Below, piece after piece: positions 1 through 9,780 of a stretch of DNA of 64,000 bases. The notes under the pieces are model-generated. The model was given only the letters and a program-made list of their open reading frames with translations, ran no database searches and was not told where the DNA came from. This DNA comes from Lentzea xinjiangensis. Its GTDB lineage: Bacteria > Actinomycetota > Actinomycetes > Mycobacteriales > Pseudonocardiaceae. Every line of letters begins with the position of its first letter. Positions within the stretch are counted from its first letter, which is position 1. The stretch spans positions 133,290-197,289 of the forward strand of contig NZ_FOFR01000004.1 in the NCBI RefSeq assembly GCF_900110955.1, given 5' to 3'. Both the position numbers and the translations under genes were made by a program.

Positions 1-78
1 CGCCGGGCCAGGGTCGGGTCGGCGCGCCAGCACCGGCTGGTCGTCGGTGACGGCGCGCACGTCGACGTGGCCGCCTAG
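1..78 (+). CDS. C-terminal tail of a gene entering from the left (partial)
   Basis: An open frame runs from base 1 to a TAG at 76-78 and ends in the residues LVVGDGAHVDVAA. Codon use is typical of the rest of the window (G or C in the third position). Its stop overlaps the stop of the convergent gene on the other strand. Only 25 residues are visible, so no function can be given. It could also be chance open frame. Confidence 0.35.
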   Translation, partial: RRARVGSARQHRLVVGDGAHVDVAA

Positions 79-1118
79 AACCGGCCGAGCCAGTCCTGAA
101 GGCGGTCGCACTCCTGCGCGACCGCCTTCTGCCTGCTGCGGGGCAGTGGGGCGAGGTGGTCGACGGTGATCGTGCGCTCCTTGGTGACGGCCCACGTCGC
201 GGCGACGTAGCCGTCGACGAGGACCGTGGGCTTGCCGCCGATGACGACGCCGAGCCGGTCGTCCGCGATGACCCGGCGCCGGTCGGCGTGGGCGAGCAGG
301 ACGTTGTCGAACTCGGGCAGCAGCCGCACGGGCAGCGGAGTGTCCTGGTCGGGGCGCGGGGCGTCGGGCAGGTCGAACAGCTCCCGGCCCGCCTCGTCGC
401 GGAAGGTCAGCAACCGCGGCCGCAGTGCCTCGAACACCTCACCGAGCTTGGTCAGGCCGGACCACTGCTGCGCGTCCATGACCGCCGCCGGGCCGAACGC
501 CCCGAGGTAGCGCAGGACCAGTTCGGTCTTCGGCGTGGCCCGCGGCGACTCGCCCAGCCAGCTCTCGGCGGTCGTGCAGACGGCCCGGCCGCTGCGGTGC
601 CACAGGCCCCGCGGCGGGAGCTGGACGAGCGGGAGCTTGTTGCGCAGGACGTTGCCGAGGACCGTGTGCTCGTGGCCGGGCCAGCGCTGCCCGAGCTGCC
701 TGCCGGCGTCCGCGGTGCCCTGCGGGGTGTCCTCGAGGATCTTGCGGCCCGCCTCGGCGACCTCGTCCAAGTCGAGGCCCCGCAGGCGTGTCGCGAACGG
801 CCCGCTCCGCAGTTCGCGGTCGAGCTTGAGCTGGGTGTGGGGCCTGAGCCCGAGGGCGTCCCGCGCGCTCACCAGGTGGATCGTGCCGCGCATGAGCAGG
901 ATGCGGACGGCCTGCCTGCCGGTGAGGAGGTCCTCGAGCTCCTGCGGCCGGAAGTCGCGGACGCGGCTCCAGAGGCCGATGTACGGGGACTTCGGTTCCT
1001 GCGCCTGGATGCCGACGAGGTGCTCGATGGTGGCGAGCGCGCTCCCGGTGGCGCGCTCGCGCAGCATCTGGCGTTCGATCAGCGCTCGGTTGAGCTGGTT
1101 CAGGTTCAGGGTCCCCAT
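75..1118 (-). CDS. Winged-helix DNA-binding protein of the AlkZ/YcaQ (HTH_42) family
   Basis: 347 aa. The N-terminal part (residues about 1-60, with QLNRALIERQMLRER and GIQAQEPKSPYIGLWSR) matches the winged-helix HTH_42 family. That family includes AlkZ and YcaQ, monofunctional DNA glycosylases that unhook interstrand crosslinks and bulky alkyl adducts. The QAQ at about residues 38-40 corresponds to the catalytic Q-x-Q motif of AlkZ. Most actinobacterial members are uncharacterised, so the glycosylase role is inference from family. It starts only 9 bp after the phytase stop on the same strand, so the two are probably co-transcribed. No strong ribosome site is seen before the ATG, consistent with translational coupling. 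Confidence 0.8.
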   Translation of the reverse strand: MGTLNLNQLNRALIERQMLRERATGSALATIEHLVGIQAQEPKSPYIGLWSRVRDFRPQELEDLLTGRQAVRILLMRGTIHLVSARDALGLRPHTQLKLDRELRSGPFATRLRGLDLDEVAEAGRKILEDTPQGTADAGRQLGQRWPGHEHTVLGNVLRNKLPLVQLPPRGLWHRSGRAVCTTAESWLGESPRATPKTELVLRYLGAFGPAAVMDAQQWSGLTKLGEVFEALRPRLLTFRDEAGRELFDLPDAPRPDQDTPLPVRLLPEFDNVLLAHADRRRVIADDRLGVVIGGKPTVLVDGYVAATWAVTKERTITVDHLAPLPRSRQKAVAQECDRLQDWLGRF

Positions 1119-1127
1119 CGGGACAGG

Positions 1128-2222
1128 TTAGAACCTGATGAACGCGAACCCGGTGCCTTCTGGACGTTCGCCGTCGTGGACGACCAGCAGGTTGAGCTTG
1201 CCGAGGACGATGTCGGCGCCGTCGGAGTGCTCGACGTCCTTGATCCTGAAGTCCCGGAGGGGCGACATGTCGGCCTTGCGGTAGGCCACGAACCGCGAGT
1301 CGCCCTGGCTCGACGCGAGCAGCACGTCACCGGCGATGGCGAGCCCCTCGGCGTCGGCCTCGAGCCACTGGCCGCCGAAGCCGGGGTTCGGGCCGTCGGC
1401 CACGCACTCCTCCGTCTCCGGGTCGTACTTCTGCGGCGCGCCGAACGTGCGGACCTTGTCGACGAGCTGCGGCCGGCCGAAGCCGCCCGCGCGCAACGGG
1501 ATGCGCCAGATGCCGACGTCCTCCTGCGCCGCGTACAGGGTGCTCGTCCGCTCGTCGATCACCATGCCCTCGACCTGGGGGCCCTCGCCCGGCTCGCCGC
1601 AGACCGTCCAGCTCCGGCCGTCCGGGAGGGTGAAGGTGCTCGGGAGGTCCAGAGTGGACACCTTCCTGGTGTCGTAGGTCCTGCCCGGCACGACGTGCAG
1701 CAGGGCGATGCTCGTCTCGTTGCGGCGGCTGGTGACGACGACGTCCCTGCCGTCGAGGCGTCCCGCGGCCAGGCCGTAGGCGGTGTGCTGGTCGTCGACC
1801 TCGGCCTCGGTCTTCGAGAACACCGGCGCCGTCGCGGGGTTCGTGACGTCCCTCACCCCGCGTTCGTCCACTTGGAACACCCGGATGCGGTCGCGGCCGC
1901 GGTCGCTCACGAACGCGAGGTCGCCCAGGACGTCGACGTTGTTGTAGCGGCCGGGCTTCGCGTCCGGCGTCGGCGGCAGCGGTGCGGGTTGGACGCCGAT
2001 CGTGCGGCCGTTCAGGTCGAACGCCGCCAAGCCGCCTTCCTTGAGCGTGCCCAGGACCACGCTGCGTTCGGTGTTGCGCGGGTTCACCCAGATGGCCGGG
2101 TCGTCGGCGTCCGCCGGCTCGGCGAACGTCTGCGTGGTGACCGTCGGCGTGATGACGGGCGTCACGGCCACGGGCCCGGTGAGGAACAAAGGCACGAGCG
2201 CCAGTGCTAAGGAAGATGACAT
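1128..2222 (-). CDS. Secreted beta-propeller phytase (3-phytase-like)
   Basis: 364 aa from ATG 2222; an upstream in-frame start would add a non-signal extension, so I chose the ATG giving the signal peptide MSSSLALALVPLFLTGP. The mature part begins with the block ADADDPAIWVNP, followed by GTLKEGGLAAFDLNGR and YNNVDVLGDLAFVSDRG. These match bacterial beta-propeller phytases, in which acidic residues bind calcium and phytate is dephosphorylated outside the cell. Length is normal for the family. It is divergent from pnuC across 55 bp that must hold both promoters, and sits just upstream of the AlkZ-like gene on the same strand. Confidence 0.85.
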   Translation of the reverse strand: MSSSLALALVPLFLTGPVAVTPVITPTVTTQTFAEPADADDPAIWVNPRNTERSVVLGTLKEGGLAAFDLNGRTIGVQPAPLPPTPDAKPGRYNNVDVLGDLAFVSDRGRDRIRVFQVDERGVRDVTNPATAPVFSKTEAEVDDQHTAYGLAAGRLDGRDVVVTSRRNETSIALLHVVPGRTYDTRKVSTLDLPSTFTLPDGRSWTVCGEPGEGPQVEGMVIDERTSTLYAAQEDVGIWRIPLRAGGFGRPQLVDKVRTFGAPQKYDPETEECVADGPNPGFGGQWLEADAEGLAIAGDVLLASSQGDSRFVAYRKADMSPLRDFRIKDVEHSDGADIVLGKLNLLVVHDGERPEGTGFAFIRF

Positions 2223-2277
2223 GGTGGGACCGTAGGAAACACCGGTATACGGCGACTGAACCGCGGGGGAACAAGCC

Positions 2278-2901
2278 GTGTGGTACGAGCTGGGATTGAC
2301 GATTTTCGGCCAGAAGATCGCGTACACCGAGCTGGTCGGGCAGGTGCTGGCGCTCGCGGTGGTGTTCCTCGCGCAGCGCCGTTCACTCTTGACCTGGCCT
2401 GTTCAGCTGGTGTCGGTCGCTTTGCTGTTCACCGTCTATCTGTCCGCTCACCTGGGCGGCCTAGCGACCCGTCAGGTCGTCGTCGGGGCGATTGCCGTCT
2501 ACGGCTGGTACGCGTGGGTGCGTCGCCGTGACCCGGTCTTCGGCGTGGTGGTGCGCAAGGGCTCCTGGCGGGAGCGCCTCGTGGTCGCCGGGGTCTTCGT
2601 GGCCGGCACGGTGGCGTTCGCGCTGGTGCTGGACCGGCTCGACGCCTCGTGGGCGCCGTGGCCCGACGCCGCGATCTTCGTCGGCACGATCCTGGCGTTC
2701 ACCCTGCAGGGGCTGGGCCTGGTCGAGTTCTGGCTGGTCTGGCTGGTCGTGGACTTCGTGGGCGTGCCGCTGCAGATCCAGTCCGGCCTGTACTTCAGCG
2801 CGTTCGTCTACGTGATCTTCGCGGGCCTGGTGGTGCACGGCTTCATCGACTGGAACCGCACGGCCCGGCGGTTGACACAGGCGGCAAAGTCTCCCCTATG
2901 A
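2278..2901 (+). CDS. pnuC: Nicotinamide riboside transporter PnuC-like membrane protein
   Basis: 207 aa from GTG 2278. At least six hydrophobic segments are visible. PnuC features include the N-terminal helix with IAYTELVGQVLALAVVFLAQ, the WPVQLVSV segment and a central YGWYAWVRR motif. The C-terminal part has LVEFWLVWLVVDFVGVPLQI, close to the conserved WxxWxxxD...P helix that lines the vitamin pocket. The family facilitates uptake of nicotinamide riboside trapped by phosphorylation. The stop overlaps the next start (ATGA), so it is translationally coupled to the carboxypeptidase gene. No riboswitch is seen in the short 55-bp leader. Confidence 0.85.
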   Translation: MWYELGLTIFGQKIAYTELVGQVLALAVVFLAQRRSLLTWPVQLVSVALLFTVYLSAHLGGLATRQVVVGAIAVYGWYAWVRRRDPVFGVVVRKGSWRERLVVAGVFVAGTVAFALVLDRLDASWAPWPDAAIFVGTILAFTLQGLGLVEFWLVWLVVDFVGVPLQIQSGLYFSAFVYVIFAGLVVHGFIDWNRTARRLTQAAKSPL

Positions 2902-4067
2902 GGGGACTGATCGCGTTACTGGCCGCTGCTTCGTTGCTGGTTCCCGTGCCCGCCCTCGCGGCGGAACCGCCGCGGACGGGTTTCGAGAAGACCGGGAACT
3001 GGACCACCGAGGCCGAGGAACAGGCCTACCTGCGCGCGACGGGCCTCCCGGTCACGCGGATCGGCACGACGGCCCAGGGCCGCCCGATCCAGCTCGTCCG
3101 GGTCGGTCCCCGGTCGGCGCGCACGGTGGTGGTCTTCATCTGCTCCCAGCACGGCGACGAGCCCGCCGGGCGCGAGGCGTGCCTGATCCGCATGCGCTCG
3201 CTGCCCAGGGCTTCCGGGACGACCTACCTCTTCGTCCCGAACGCGAACCCCGACGGCCGCGCCGCCGACACCCGCGGCAACTCGGCCGGCATCGACGTCA
3301 ACCGGGACCACCTGCTGCTGCGCACCGCGGAGGCACGCGCGATGGCCGCGGTCTTCCGCGACTGGAAGCCCGACGTCATCCACGACCTGCACGAGTTCGG
3401 CCCCTCCGCGCCGTACTACGTGAAGGACGTCCTCTGGCTCTGGCCCCGCAACCTCAACGTCGCCGACGGCGTCCACGACCTCTCCGAGACGCTGTCCCGC
3501 TCGTACGTGCGCCCGTCGGTCGAGGCCGCCGGCCGCACCTCGGGCGTCTACGGCATCCACGTCGACCCGGTCACCGGTGAGCCCGTTCGCCAGGTGGCGG
3601 GCGACGGCCAGGAGCGCATCCTGCGCAACACCGGCGGCCTGAAGCACGGCATGGGCCTGCTGGTGGAGACCAACGTCGACAACACGCCCCGGTTCCGCGT
3701 CGAGTCGCACCTGAAGGCTTTGGACGGGACGCAGTCGTTCGTGCGCTCCGAGCGCCAAGCCGTCGAGGCCGCCACCGCCGCCTCCCGCGCCGTGCGGTCC
3801 GGCCCGCTGTACTTCGGCGGCGCGGACAACCAGGCCCCTGCCCCCGAGGACGTGCTGACGACCCCGCCGTGCGGCTACGTCCTCACCGGCGCCCAGTACC
3901 GCGACTTCGCGGACGAGCTCGCGCTGCACGGCGTCACGTCCCGGTACCTGCGCGGCGGTGACCGGATCGTGCCGCTGAAGCAACAGGCCCGCGCTCTCCT
4001 GCCCCTGCTCCTCGACGCCCGCGCCGACGAGCCGCTCCTGCACGCCCGGCCCGTCGCCCAGTGCTAG
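2898..4067 (+). CDS. Secreted M14-family zinc carboxypeptidase
   Basis: 389 aa. It starts with a clear signal peptide (MRGLIALLAAASLLVPVPALAAEP). Zinc ligands are visible as H-x-x-E in SQHGDEPAGRE (about residue 85) and a histidine in DVIHDLHEFGP (about residue 160). Substrate-binding NANPDGR...GIDVNRD, typical of M14, lies between them. A catalytic Glu is likely in GLLVETNVDN. Members of this clade trim C-terminal residues from peptides or act on peptidoglycan stem peptides; which applies here is not visible. It overlaps pnuC by 4 bp. Confidence 0.85.
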   Translation: MRGLIALLAAASLLVPVPALAAEPPRTGFEKTGNWTTEAEEQAYLRATGLPVTRIGTTAQGRPIQLVRVGPRSARTVVVFICSQHGDEPAGREACLIRMRSLPRASGTTYLFVPNANPDGRAADTRGNSAGIDVNRDHLLLRTAEARAMAAVFRDWKPDVIHDLHEFGPSAPYYVKDVLWLWPRNLNVADGVHDLSETLSRSYVRPSVEAAGRTSGVYGIHVDPVTGEPVRQVAGDGQERILRNTGGLKHGMGLLVETNVDNTPRFRVESHLKALDGTQSFVRSERQAVEAATAASRAVRSGPLYFGGADNQAPAPEDVLTTPPCGYVLTGAQYRDFADELALHGVTSRYLRGGDRIVPLKQQARALLPLLLDARADEPLLHARPVAQC

Positions 4068-4089
4068 CCGCCTGACCTGCGGTTCTCCT

Positions 4090-4141
4090 CCCGGATGCAA
4101 AAGACGTTTGCGGACGTCCGCAAACGTCTTTTGCATCCGGG
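4090..4141. terminator. 52-bp perfect palindrome, probable transcription terminator
   Basis: Every base from 4090 to 4141 pairs with its mirror position around the centre between 4115 and 4116; the left arm begins CCCGGATGCAAAAGACGTTT and the centre is GGACGTCC. There is no spacer, so as RNA it would fold into a very long hairpin with a tight loop. It lies 23 bp after the carboxypeptidase stop. No T-run follows, as is common in actinobacteria. Confidence 0.7.
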
Positions 4142-4201
4142 CGCGGAGGGACGCCGACATATCGATCGCGCTTGATCTTGTGAGCGTGCTGCGATGACCT
4201 C

Positions 4202-5392
4202 ATGCGCGTGGAGCGGTACTGCTACTTCGCTCTGGTGAGCGAGACGGTGTCCGCGGCCGGTCTGTCGGCCCGGCTCGGCCTGGAACCGGACGAGCGGGGT
4301 GCGGGCACGTGGCGGATCGTCCGGCGGGGCGAGGAGCCGGTCCACGAGCAGGTCCGGAACCTCGTCGAACGGCTGGAGCCCTTCCGCGACGAGCTCGTCG
4401 CGCTCACCGCCGATCCCCGGACCACCGCCCGCCTGGTCGTGGTGCGCCAGTTCCGCGACGGCACCGACGGCCCTCGCGGCACCGACGGCACTGGCGTCGG
4501 CTGGCGGGTCGCCGCGGCGTCCATCGAGTTCCTCGCCGCGGTCCGCGCCTCGCTGGACGTCGACGAGTACGACCTGGTGGAGCCCCGCGACGACAGCCCG
4601 CGCCGGGTGGACGCCGGGCTGCTCGCGAGCATGGAGCAGAACCTCGCCGAGCACGCCTGCCACCTGCATCGGCACCTCACGCGGGCGACGGTGGCGGAGC
4701 CCGGTGACCTCCTGGTCGCCGACAGCGGCCTGGACGACGACACGTTCAACATCGTCGCCATGGCCCGGTTCACCCCGGAGACGGTCGTCGCCCGCGTCAC
4801 GGAGACGGTGCGTGCCCTCCAGGCCTCCGGCCGGCCGTTCTCCTGGTGGGTCGGGCCCGCGTCGACCCCCGCGGACCTCGGGCCGGTGCTGACGCGGGCC
4901 GGCGTCACGGCGGCGGAGACCGAGGCGGCCATGTGGACCGACCTCGCGGACGCCGCTCTGCCAGAGCCCCGCGCGGACGGGCTGGAGATCCGCCGGGTGA
5001 GCACCGAGGCCGAGCTCGCGGACTACGCGGCGGTGCTGGCCGCGAACTGGGACCCGCCCGCTGCCGCGGTCCGCCGGTTCTACGCCGAGGTGGCACCGCA
5101 CGCGTTGACCAGCCAAGCGCGCTACCTCGTCGGGTACGTGGACGGTCGTGCGGTGTGCACTGCGGAGGTGTTCCTGCACGCCGGTGTGGCCGGGATCTAC
5201 AACATCGCAACACTCGCCGGAGATCGGCGGCGGGGCTATGGCGGCGCGATCACGCTTGCCGCGCTGCACACCGCACGCGCCGAGGGCTACCGAATCGCCG
5301 TTCTCCAGGCTTCTGCGGACGGTGAGCCCGTTTACCGGCGTCTGGGGTTCACCGTCGCCGGTCAGTTCACCGAGTACGCCCTCAGGACGTGA
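4202..5392 (+). CDS. DUF4279-GNAT fusion, putative acetyltransferase
   Basis: 396 aa. Residues 1 to about 140 ([26 protein letters not shown], then a WRI strand and an [13 protein letters not shown] helix) look like a DUF4279 domain. Residues about 150-396 contain a GNAT fold whose acetyl-CoA loop is seen in [21 protein letters not shown] (R-x-x-G-x-G/A type), followed by [12 protein letters not shown] typical of the last GNAT strand. The substrate is unknown. I take the split from sequence character, not from a domain search. It converges on aceE and shares a terminator with it. Confidence 0.7.
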   Translation: MRVERYCYFALVSETVSAAGLSARLGLEPDERGAGTWRIVRRGEEPVHEQVRNLVERLEPFRDELVALTADPRTTARLVVVRQFRDGTDGPRGTDGTGVGWRVAAASIEFLAAVRASLDVDEYDLVEPRDDSPRRVDAGLLASMEQNLAEHACHLHRHLTRATVAEPGDLLVADSGLDDDTFNIVAMARFTPETVVARVTETVRALQASGRPFSWWVGPASTPADLGPVLTRAGVTAAETEAAMWTDLADAALPEPRADGLEIRRVSTEAELADYAAVLAANWDPPAAAVRRFYAEVAPHALTSQARYLVGYVDGRAVCTAEVFLHAGVAGIYNIATLAGDRRRGYGGAITLAALHTARAEGYRIAVLQASADGEPVYRRLGFTVAGQFTEYALRT

Positions 5393-5428
5393 GAAGGGCC
5401 GTCCCGCGCACGGCGGGACGGCCCTTCT
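5392..5428. terminator. Bidirectional hairpin terminator between GNAT gene and aceE
   Basis: The 16-base arms AGAAGGGCCGTCCCGC (5392-5407) and GCGGGACGGCCCTTCT (5413-5428) pair perfectly around a 5-base loop. The position between two convergent stop codons fits a terminator serving both strands. Confidence 0.8.
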
Positions 5429-5439
5429 GCAACCGATGC

Positions 5440-8199
5440 CTACGCGAGGCCCGCGTCCGACGTGGACGGGCCGGCCGCCTGCACGTCGTCGATGCGGTAC
5501 TTGCGGGCCGCCTCGACCACCTTGGCCTGCTCGACCTCGCCGCGGCGGGCCAGTGCGGCCAGCGTGGCGACGACGACGGACTCCGCGTCCACCAGGAAGT
5601 GGCGGCGGGCGGCCGGGCGGGTGTCGGAGAAGCCGAAGCCGTCCGTGCCCAGGGTCGTCATGTCGGTCGGCACGTACGGGCGGATCAGGTCCGGGATCGC
5701 CGACGCCCAGTCGGACACCGCGATGACCGGGCCCTGCACGTCCTTCAGCACCTGCGTCACGTACGGCACGCGCGGCTCGGCGTCCACGTGCAGCAGGTTG
5801 TGGCGGTCGGTCTCCACGGCCTCGCGGCGCAGCTCCGAGTACGACGTGGCGGACCACACGTCCGCGGAGACGCCCCACTCGTCGGCCAGCATCTGCTGGG
5901 CCTTGAGCGCCCACGGCAGGCCCACGCCGGAGCCGAGGATCTGGGCGCGGGGCCCGTCGGTCCGCGGGCCGTCCTGGTACTTGTAGAGACCGCGCAGGAG
6001 GCCTTCCACGTCCAGGTTCTCCGGCTCGGCCGGCTGGACGTACGGCTCGTTGTAGACGGTGATGTAGTAGAAGATGTTCTCGGCGTTCTCGCCGTACATC
6101 CTCCGCAGGCCGTCCTTGACGATGTGCGCCACCTCGAACGACCACGCCGGGTCGTAGGCGATCACGGCCGGGTTCGTGTGCGCCAGCAGCAGCGAGTGGC
6201 CGTCGGCGTGCTGCAGGCCCTCACCGGTCAGCGTGGTGCGGCCCGCGGTGGCACCCAGCACGAAGCCGCGCGCCATCTGGTCCGCCGCCGCCCACAGGCC
6301 GTCGCCCGTGCGCTGGAAGCCGAACATCGAGTAGAAGATGTAGATCGGGATCATCGGCTCGCCCTGCGTGGCGTAGGACGTGCCGACCGCCGTGAACGAC
6401 GCCGTGGAACCCGCCTCGTTGATGCCCTCGTGCAGGATCTGGCCCTGCTCGCTCTCCTTGTAGGCGAGCATCAGGTTGGCGTCCACCGAGGTGTACGCCT
6501 GCCCGTTCGGGTTGTAGATCTTCTGCGTCGGGAACATGGAGTCCATGCCGAACGTGCGCGCCTCGTCCGGGATGATCGGGACGATGCGCGGGCCGATCTC
6601 CGGGTCCTTCGCGAGGTCGCGGACGAGCCGGACGAACGCCATCGTCGTGGCGACCTCCTGCTTGCCGGAACCGCGGCGAATGCCGTCGTAGACCTTGTCG
6701 CCCGGCAGCACCAGCGCCTTGGACTTCGTGCGGCGCTCCGGCACGAAACCACCGAGCTGGCGGCGGCGCTCCAGCATGTACTGGATCTCCGGCGAGTCCT
6801 GCCCGGGGTGGTAGTACGGCGGCAGGTACGGGTCCTTCTCGAGCACCTCGTCGGAGATCGGGATGCGCAGGCTGTCCCGGAAGCCCTTGAGGTCCTCCAG
6901 GGTCATCTTCTTCATCTGGTGCGTCGCGTTGCGCGCCGCGAAGTGCTTGCCGAGCGAGTAGCCCTTGATGGTCTTGGCGAGGATCACCGTCGGCTGGCCG
7001 ACGGTCTCGGTGGCCGCCTTGTAGGCCGCGTAGACCTTGCGGTAGTCGTGGCCGCCGCGCTTGAGGTTCCACACCTCGTCGTCGCTCATGGCCTCGACGA
7101 GCGCCTTCGTCCGCGGGTCGCGGCCGAAGAAGTGCTCCTTGATGTAGGCGCCGTCGTTGGCCTTGTAGGTCTGGTAGTCGCCGTCCGGCGTGGCGTTCAT
7201 CAGGTTCACGAGCGCGCCGTCGCGGTCCGCGTGCAGCAGCGCGTCCCACTCGCGGCCCCAGACGACCTTGATCACGTTCCAGCCGGCGCCGCGGAAGAAC
7301 GACTCCAGCTCCTGGATGATCTTGCCGTTGCCGCGCACGGGACCGTCGAGGCGCTGCAGGTTGCAGTTGACGACGAACGTCAGGTTGTCGAGCTGCTCGT
7401 TGGCGGCGAGCTGGAGCAGGCCGCGCGACTCGGGCTCGTCCATCTCGCCGTCGCCCAGGAACGCCCACACGTGCTGGTCGGACGTGTCCTTGAAGCCGCG
7501 GTCGCGCAGGTAGCGGTTGAACCGCGCCTGGTAGATCGCGTTCATCGGGCCGATGCCCATGGAGACCGTGGGGAACTCCCAGAAGTCCGGCATCAGGCGC
7601 GGGTGCGGGTACGACGGCAGGCCGCCACCCGGACCGGCGTGCGAGTACTCCTGGCGGAAGCCGTCGAGCTGGTGCTCGGACAGCCGGCCCTCGAGGAACG
7701 CGCGGGCGTAGACACCGGGGGAGGCGTGGCCCTGGATGAAGACCTGGTCACCGCCACCGGGGTGGTTCTTGCCGCGGAAGAAGTGGTTGAAGCCGACCTC
7801 GTAGAGCGAGGCGCTGGACGCGTACGTCGAGATGTGGCCACCGACACCCACACCGGGACGCTGCGCGCGGTGCACCGTCATCGCCGCGTTCCACCGGATC
7901 CACGCGCGGTAGCGGCGTTCCACCTCCTCGTCACCGGGGAACCACGGCTCCCGCTCGGTGGGGATGGTGTTGACGTAGTCGGTGCTGGTCAGCGAGGGTA
8001 CGCCGACCTGGTTCTCGCTCGCCCGCTCCAGCAGGCGCAGCATCAGATAGCGAGCCCGCTGCTGACCGCCGCCCTTGAGCACCTCGTCGAACGACTCCAG
8101 CCACTCCGACGTCTCTTCGGGGTCGATGTCCGGCAGGTGCGCTGCCAGGCCATCACGAATGACACGTACCCGCTCGGGGCCGGTGTTCTGCGGGCTCAA
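5440..8199 (-). CDS. aceE: Pyruvate dehydrogenase E1 component, homodimeric type
   Basis: 919 aa. It decarboxylates pyruvate with thiamine diphosphate and acetylates the lipoyl group of the E2 subunit. The ThDP/Mg motif is seen as [10 protein letters not shown] followed by [14 protein letters not shown], and the pyrimidine-side and C-terminal transketolase blocks ([33 protein letters not shown]) are intact. Length is normal for AceE. I place the start at TTG 8199 because GAGGAGA stands 5 bases upstream; the longer open frame has no such site. The lipA gene at 17.8 kb supplies the lipoyl cofactor used by the same complex. Confidence 0.95.
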   Translation of the reverse strand: MSPQNTGPERVRVIRDGLAAHLPDIDPEETSEWLESFDEVLKGGGQQRARYLMLRLLERASENQVGVPSLTSTDYVNTIPTEREPWFPGDEEVERRYRAWIRWNAAMTVHRAQRPGVGVGGHISTYASSASLYEVGFNHFFRGKNHPGGGDQVFIQGHASPGVYARAFLEGRLSEHQLDGFRQEYSHAGPGGGLPSYPHPRLMPDFWEFPTVSMGIGPMNAIYQARFNRYLRDRGFKDTSDQHVWAFLGDGEMDEPESRGLLQLAANEQLDNLTFVVNCNLQRLDGPVRGNGKIIQELESFFRGAGWNVIKVVWGREWDALLHADRDGALVNLMNATPDGDYQTYKANDGAYIKEHFFGRDPRTKALVEAMSDDEVWNLKRGGHDYRKVYAAYKAATETVGQPTVILAKTIKGYSLGKHFAARNATHQMKKMTLEDLKGFRDSLRIPISDEVLEKDPYLPPYYHPGQDSPEIQYMLERRRQLGGFVPERRTKSKALVLPGDKVYDGIRRGSGKQEVATTMAFVRLVRDLAKDPEIGPRIVPIIPDEARTFGMDSMFPTQKIYNPNGQAYTSVDANLMLAYKESEQGQILHEGINEAGSTASFTAVGTSYATQGEPMIPIYIFYSMFGFQRTGDGLWAAADQMARGFVLGATAGRTTLTGEGLQHADGHSLLLAHTNPAVIAYDPAWSFEVAHIVKDGLRRMYGENAENIFYYITVYNEPYVQPAEPENLDVEGLLRGLYKYQDGPRTDGPRAQILGSGVGLPWALKAQQMLADEWGVSADVWSATSYSELRREAVETDRHNLLHVDAEPRVPYVTQVLKDVQGPVIAVSDWASAIPDLIRPYVPTDMTTLGTDGFGFSDTRPAARRHFLVDAESVVVATLAALARRGEVEQAKVVEAARKYRIDDVQAAGPSTSDAGLA

Positions 8200-8518
8200 G
8201 GTGTCTCCTCGGCTTCGTTGGCGGTACTCGCGATGGCCCGGAAACCGTGCCACGCGCTCCTATCGTTGTCCTTGCGCGACGACTTCGTCATCGCTACTGA
8301 TCGGTAGTTCTGGATCGTGTCGCTCACGCGCGCGCGATAAGAGGTATGTAGAGCGTGCCTCATGCCAGTCTAGGCATCTCCACAGGGGTCCGTGTTACGG
8401 CGTGTCACGTGGTCAACAGTTGCGCCGGAGGTAGCCGACAGTGTTCGCTAGCCCGAGTAACGGACTCTGGCGGCAGTCTTAGGGCTGTCGCTCTTGCGTA
8501 GTTGGAGGAGTGAAAACC
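8200..8518. promoter_or_regulatory. Divergent intergenic region between aceE and the DUF3052 gene
   Basis: About 310 bases without a gene. Its middle (around 8290-8350) is richer in A and T than the surroundings and contains a GC-alternating stretch CGCGCGCG. It must hold the promoters of both genes, but I see no convincing pair of -35 and -10 boxes or a known operator. Confidence 0.5.
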
Positions 8519-8950
8519 GTGGTCGCCGCGGAAGACGCCGGCAAGATCGGCGTCGCCGAGAAGCTCGGGATCGAATCGGGCATGGTCGTCCAAGAACTCG
8601 GCTGGGACGAGGACGTCGACGACAACCTCCGTGCCGCCGTCGAAGAGCAGATCGGGGGCGACCTCCTCGACGAGGAGGCCGACGAGACGGTGAGCGTGGT
8701 CCTGCTGTGGTGGCGGGAGGACGACGGCGACCTGGTGGACGCCCTGCTCGAAGCTACCGGCGTGCTCGCCGAGGACGGCGTGATCTGGGTTCTCACCCCG
8801 AAGACCGGCCGCCCCGGCCACGTGGAGCCGAGCGACATCGCCGAGGCCGTGCCGACCGCCGGCCTGTCGCAGACGTCGAACATCAGCGTGGCCGACGACT
8901 GGGCGGGCACCCGCCTGGTGTGGCCGAAGTCCACCAAGGCCAAGCGCTGA
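8519..8950 (+). CDS. DUF3052 domain protein
   Basis: 143 aa from GTG 8519, which has GGAGGA 10 bases upstream; GTG 8510 is in frame but abuts that site. The sequence GVAEKLGIESGMVVQELGWDEDVDDNLR and the later VVLLWWREDDGDLVDAL are characteristic of DUF3052. This small acidic protein family is found next to aceE and a peroxiredoxin in many actinobacteria. No biochemical role is established. The protein appears cytosolic, without membrane segments. Confidence 0.9.
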   Translation: MVAAEDAGKIGVAEKLGIESGMVVQELGWDEDVDDNLRAAVEEQIGGDLLDEEADETVSVVLLWWREDDGDLVDALLEATGVLAEDGVIWVLTPKTGRPGHVEPSDIAEAVPTAGLSQTSNISVADDWAGTRLVWPKSTKAKR

Positions 8951-9034
8951 CCCCAGCCGGACCGACATAGGGTTGACCCACGGACGCATCCACCGTCCGT
9001 GGTTCGTCTCGTCACACCGGAGGGGTCTGCGCTC

Positions 9035-9499
9035 ATGGCGGTCGAGGTCGGTTCGGAAGCCCCGGACTTCACGCTGCACGACTACAACAAGCAGCCGGTG
9101 ACGCTGTCGTCGTTCCGGGGCGTGAAGAACGTGCTCCTGGTCTTCTTCCCGTTCGCGTTCAGCGGCACCTGCCGGGGCGAGCTGTGCCGGTTGCGGGACG
9201 ATCTCGCGACCTACGAGAACGAGAACGTCCAGGTGCTGGGCGTGTCGGTGGACTCACCGTTCGCGCTGAAGGCGTGGGCGGACCAGGAGGGCTTCCGGTT
9301 CCCGCTGCTGTCCGACTTCTGGCCGCACGGCGCCGTCGCCCAGACCTACGGCGTGTTCAACGACGCCGCGGGCCTGGCGCTGCGCGGGACGTTCCTGGTC
9401 GACGAGTCGGGTGTGGTGCGCTTCACCGAGGTGAACGCTCCCGGTGAGCCCCGCGACCAGGACGGCTGGAAGAAGGCCGTAGCCTCTTTGAGGGCATGA
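9035..9499 (+). CDS. AhpE-like peroxiredoxin
   Basis: 154 aa. Thioredoxin-fold peroxidase that reduces hydrogen peroxide and organic peroxides. The peroxidatic Cys is in FAFSGTCRGELCRLRDD (about residue 45), matching the AhpE motif T-x-C-x-G-E-L, and a second Cys follows five residues later. The PDFTLHDYNKQPVTLSSFRG start and the FLVDESGVVRF strand are typical. I choose ATG 9035; an upstream in-frame start adds 12 residues unlike the family. It is part of the conserved aceE/DUF3052/peroxiredoxin/tRNA-Val neighbourhood. Confidence 0.9.
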   Translation: MAVEVGSEAPDFTLHDYNKQPVTLSSFRGVKNVLLVFFPFAFSGTCRGELCRLRDDLATYENENVQVLGVSVDSPFALKAWADQEGFRFPLLSDFWPHGAVAQTYGVFNDAAGLALRGTFLVDESGVVRFTEVNAPGEPRDQDGWKKAVASLRA

Positions 9500-9538
9500 T
9501 GTAGCTGTGCCTCCTGCGTCTTCCGGGCGCGGGGGTGA

Positions 9539-9613
9539 GGGCGTGTAGCTCAGCGGAAGAGCACTCGGTTTACACCCGAGCGGTCGCAGGTTCGATCCCT
9601 GTCGCGCCCACCA
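9539..9613 (+). tRNA. tRNA-Val(TAC), CCA encoded
   Basis: The cloverleaf is complete. The acceptor arms GGGCGTG and CGCGCCC pair with one G-T wobble. The anticodon stem CTCGG/CCGAG encloses the loop TTTACAC with anticodon TAC, and the T arm contains GGTTCGATCCC. The 3' CCA is encoded at 9611-9613. It reads GTA (and probably GTG) valine codons. Confidence 0.96.
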
Positions 9614-9780
9614 ACGTGCGGCTCGTGCACACCACGGCCCGCGAAGAACTCCCGGCGGCCCGTTTTCGCTCCGTCCTTCCGGTGAACCTTCGCGTTTCCG
9701 CGGGCCGGCCCTTGCCGATGGCCCTCTCCGTCGATGTGATCTTGCTAAAGTCACCGCCCACACCTCGAAGGAGCGAAGGC

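Noticed and set aside
156..2210. A 684-codon open frame on the plus strand
   Set aside because: It is the antisense of the AlkZ-like and phytase genes; the protein is of low complexity and has no domain.
5389..8307. A 972-codon open frame opposite aceE
   Set aside because: aceE motifs are unambiguous on the minus strand; the plus frame is a GC-rich shadow.
9539..9613. tRNA-Val as the integration site of a mobile element
   Set aside because: No integrase, no repeat of the tRNA 3' end and no element genes were found nearby; the flanks look like a conserved chromosomal block.
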